This document shows positions 61,843 through 64,000 of a DNA stretch of 64,000 nt, piece by piece. The notes under the pieces were generated by a model. The model was not told the origin of the DNA. It saw nothing but the letters and a program-made list of their open reading frames with translations, and ran no database searches. The stretch's first letter is position 1, and the number at the start of each line of letters is the position of its first letter. The stretch spans positions 930,001 to 994,000 of the forward strand of contig CALSFV010000005.1 in the NCBI GenBank assembly GCA_943737045.1. The letters run 5' to 3'. Both the position numbers and the translations under genes were made by a program. The DNA is from Parapristionchus giblindavisi. Lineage: Eukaryota > Nematoda > Chromadorea > Rhabditida > Diplogasteridae.

Positions 61843-62615
61843 ACGTGTATGAAGGTAAACTATATTTGTAATTCATCCAAAACTGATGAATACGAAAATT
61901 GAGCAAAAATTAGTCGTTTATTTTCTATTGCACTGTTGATAAGCTTCAAAAAGAAAAGAAAAGAAAAGAGGCGATAGTGTGTGTGAAGCGTTTTCATTTC
62001 TTTTTCATTTCGCATTTTTCCAACAAAGCGTAAAAAATAAAATAAATAAAAGATCTACCATCACCTAATTGTAAGCGTTTCCCATCGGAAATGACGTTAC
62101 TGATATGATAGTGTGACGTCTCATAAGCCACGATGGTAAATAATATTTCACACACTATTTGTCTGTTCCTATTCCATCAAGGGAATGCTTTCTTCCAAAA
62201 AAAAAGATGAATATTTGGAATTATAAGGTAATTAAATGTTAATTAATTAAATGTAAAATGTTATATTATGAAAATGCACTTTCTTAATATATTATAAGAA
62301 GTCGTTAAATCTGTTTCGGGGGATCTCGGCAGCTGAACGCCCTACTCAGCGGTGTTAACCATTGTCATTAAAATCACCACTGTGTATTGCTTTCTTCGTA
62401 ACGATGGTTGAATCGGTCGTTACCGTAATCTCTCAAAGCGCACTCATTAGCCAACAACGTGGTTGTACTTTCGCCTCAAGACCCATTCCTTATGCAAGAG
62501 CTACCGTAACCCTCCATTTAGCTCTCAAATTGGGTATTCTTCCCACTTAAAAGGGCACCTGTGCATAATTGTTCATTATGAGCCAGTACGACTGAACTTT
62601 ATGAAAGGATCCTCT

Positions 62616-62880
62616 TCATCCCTCTCCCTCTCCTTTTCTCCCTCTCCCTCTCTCTCTCTCTCCTCCCTCCCTCTCTCTCTCTCCCTCTCCCTCTCTCTCC
62701 CTCTCCCTATACATCTATTCCGGGCATATAGCAAACGTGGCTCTTTGTCATGGAAGGCGAGCCTCTCTTCATATTAGCCGACTATTCCAATCTCTATTCC
62801 TCCCTCTCCCTCTCCCCTCCCCTCTCCCTCTCCCTCTCTCCCTCTCCCCTCCCTCCCTCTCTCTCTCCCTCTCTCCCTTG
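62616..62880. repeat. CT-rich microsatellite pair
   Basis: Two CCCTCT/CTCTCC tracts (62616-62710 and 62798-62878) separated by about 90 bp of unique DNA. A GA-rich counterpart in opposite sense lies at 63140-63260. Confidence 0.9.
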
Positions 62881-64000
62881 TTGCCTGGTCAACGACATAG
62901 AGAGAGGCGGGGCTTCGCTCCCCCTCCGGGTCGCACTTCACCACTCTTGTACCACTGTCAGTCCGCTTCATCCTCCAGCTTTCGAGTCGTCAGAGCTCGC
63001 CCTCTTCGGGCATACCAGTGGCTTGTAAGCTAGCTAGCTAATGGCATACCAGTTGAACAACTGATGACGTCATCGACCTGCTAGATAAGGCCTCGACGAT
63101 GGTGAGTCATGTATTGATTAGGGTGAAGGTGCTATCAATAGATAAGGGAGGAGAGAGAGGGAGATGGGGAGAGAGGGAGAGGGAGAAGGGAGAGGGAGAG
63201 AGTGAGACAGAGGGAGAGGAAAGAGGGAGAGGGAGAGAGACTGGGGGAGAGGGACAGATACATAGATAAGGCACTGTGTCGTAATGTCTTCCAGTGAGCG
63301 GTCGACACCCAATTTGGGACTTTATCGATCGATTACGGTAAGTATTTTCGTTTTCCGTAGTGTACGGTAGACCAATTAGTCTGTCAAGAGGTAGAGGTAC
63401 AAGTACAGGTAGGGGTAGAGGTAGAGATAGAGGTAGAGGTAGAGATAGAGGTAGACGGATAGAGTTAGGGACAGATCCCAAATCCCTGTAGATTACACTT
63501 TTCCCCGCATAATCCCACGAACTCATGGACAGGACCCTATAAATCGATATTCTACCGTATCCTTTCTGCAGTTTCCTATTATTCACACCAAGAGAAGTGG
63601 GCGTGGCCAGCTTCCGCTAGTGCGTTCATTGGTTCGTTACGATGTCTAAGGAACTTGCCGGAAGTTGAGAGAGGTTGAGAGAGACAAAGGGGCGTGGCTA
63701 CCTAGATACCCATGAGGCGTAGACGTCAGCAACGTTACTGGTAAGTAATTAAGCTAGTAAGCTAGCAAGCTATTAAGCTGATATGCTTGTGAGTTAGTAA
63801 GTTAGGCAAGCTAGTAAGTTACTAGTATGATTCCTACGTGTAGAGTTTCTTCTCGAATTTCCTCACAAGCACACACATATGAATATGGGCCCATCTTTCT
63901 GCTCTTCCTCCCTCTTGTTATCTCTCCACCATGTTTGCCATGAAGAGGGAGAGGGAGAGGGAGAGAGAGAAGGAGGGAGAGGGGGAGAGGAAGAGAGGGA

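Larger units (their letters stand above)
57801..64000. other. 6.2 kb without a recognised gene
   Basis: 3' flank of the secreted-protein gene, then CT-rich and GA-rich tracts, a very large CTCTCC array, a (TA)n tract with a palindrome, and GGTAGA/GGGAGA tracts near 63140-63470 and 63940-64000. A few TTACGGTA/CTACCGTA boxes occur (62421, 62500, 63334, 63364). Short ORFs exist outside the repeats, but none has a supportable exon structure. Confidence 0.6.

Overview
The window looks like a stretch of an animal nuclear genome, most likely a nematode. Genes are split into many short exons (60-200 bp) with TTTCAG-like acceptors. Start codons sit just downstream of acceptor-like sequences, as expected for spliced-leader trans-splicing. 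Simple repeats and foldback elements are very dense. The nematode assignment is an inference. There are no bacterial features, rRNA, tRNA or CRISPR arrays that I can see.

0.2-10.2 kb: a minus-strand gene of at least 25 exons, running off the left edge, that I cannot name. Its first 15 exons (3768-10153) join with consistent phases into a helical-looking protein; the rest is more tentative. 10.2-14.1 kb: intergenic, mostly simple repeats.

14.2-37.6 kb: a complete minus-strand gene of 29 exons (947 aa predicted) for an RBM19/Mrd1-type protein, the six-RRM nucleolar factor of 18S rRNA processing. It was rebuilt exon by exon and every junction keeps phase. Its introns are loaded with inverted-repeat elements. 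Three consecutive introns (5, 6 and 7) each carry a 1.8-2.3 kb foldback with near-identical arms. The intron-5 element encloses an intronless 256-codon C2H2 zinc-finger ORF. Other introns hold elements with clear 8- or 9-bp target duplications.

37.6-46.7 kb: intergenic, holding copies of a ~115 bp MITE, other foldbacks and an 803 bp hAT-type element with an 8-bp target duplication.

46.7-57.8 kb: a plus-strand gene for a predicted secreted protein (7 exons, 293 aa). Its second intron contains a complete gene on the opposite strand (53246-54845) for a 264-aa STAR-family (QUA1-KH-QUA2) RNA-binding protein, which uses one GC-AG intron.

57.8-64 kb: no gene recognised; dominated by a 1.16 kb CTCTCC hexanucleotide array with a 30-bp higher-order unit, a (TA)n tract next to a perfect palindrome, and purine/pyrimidine tracts.
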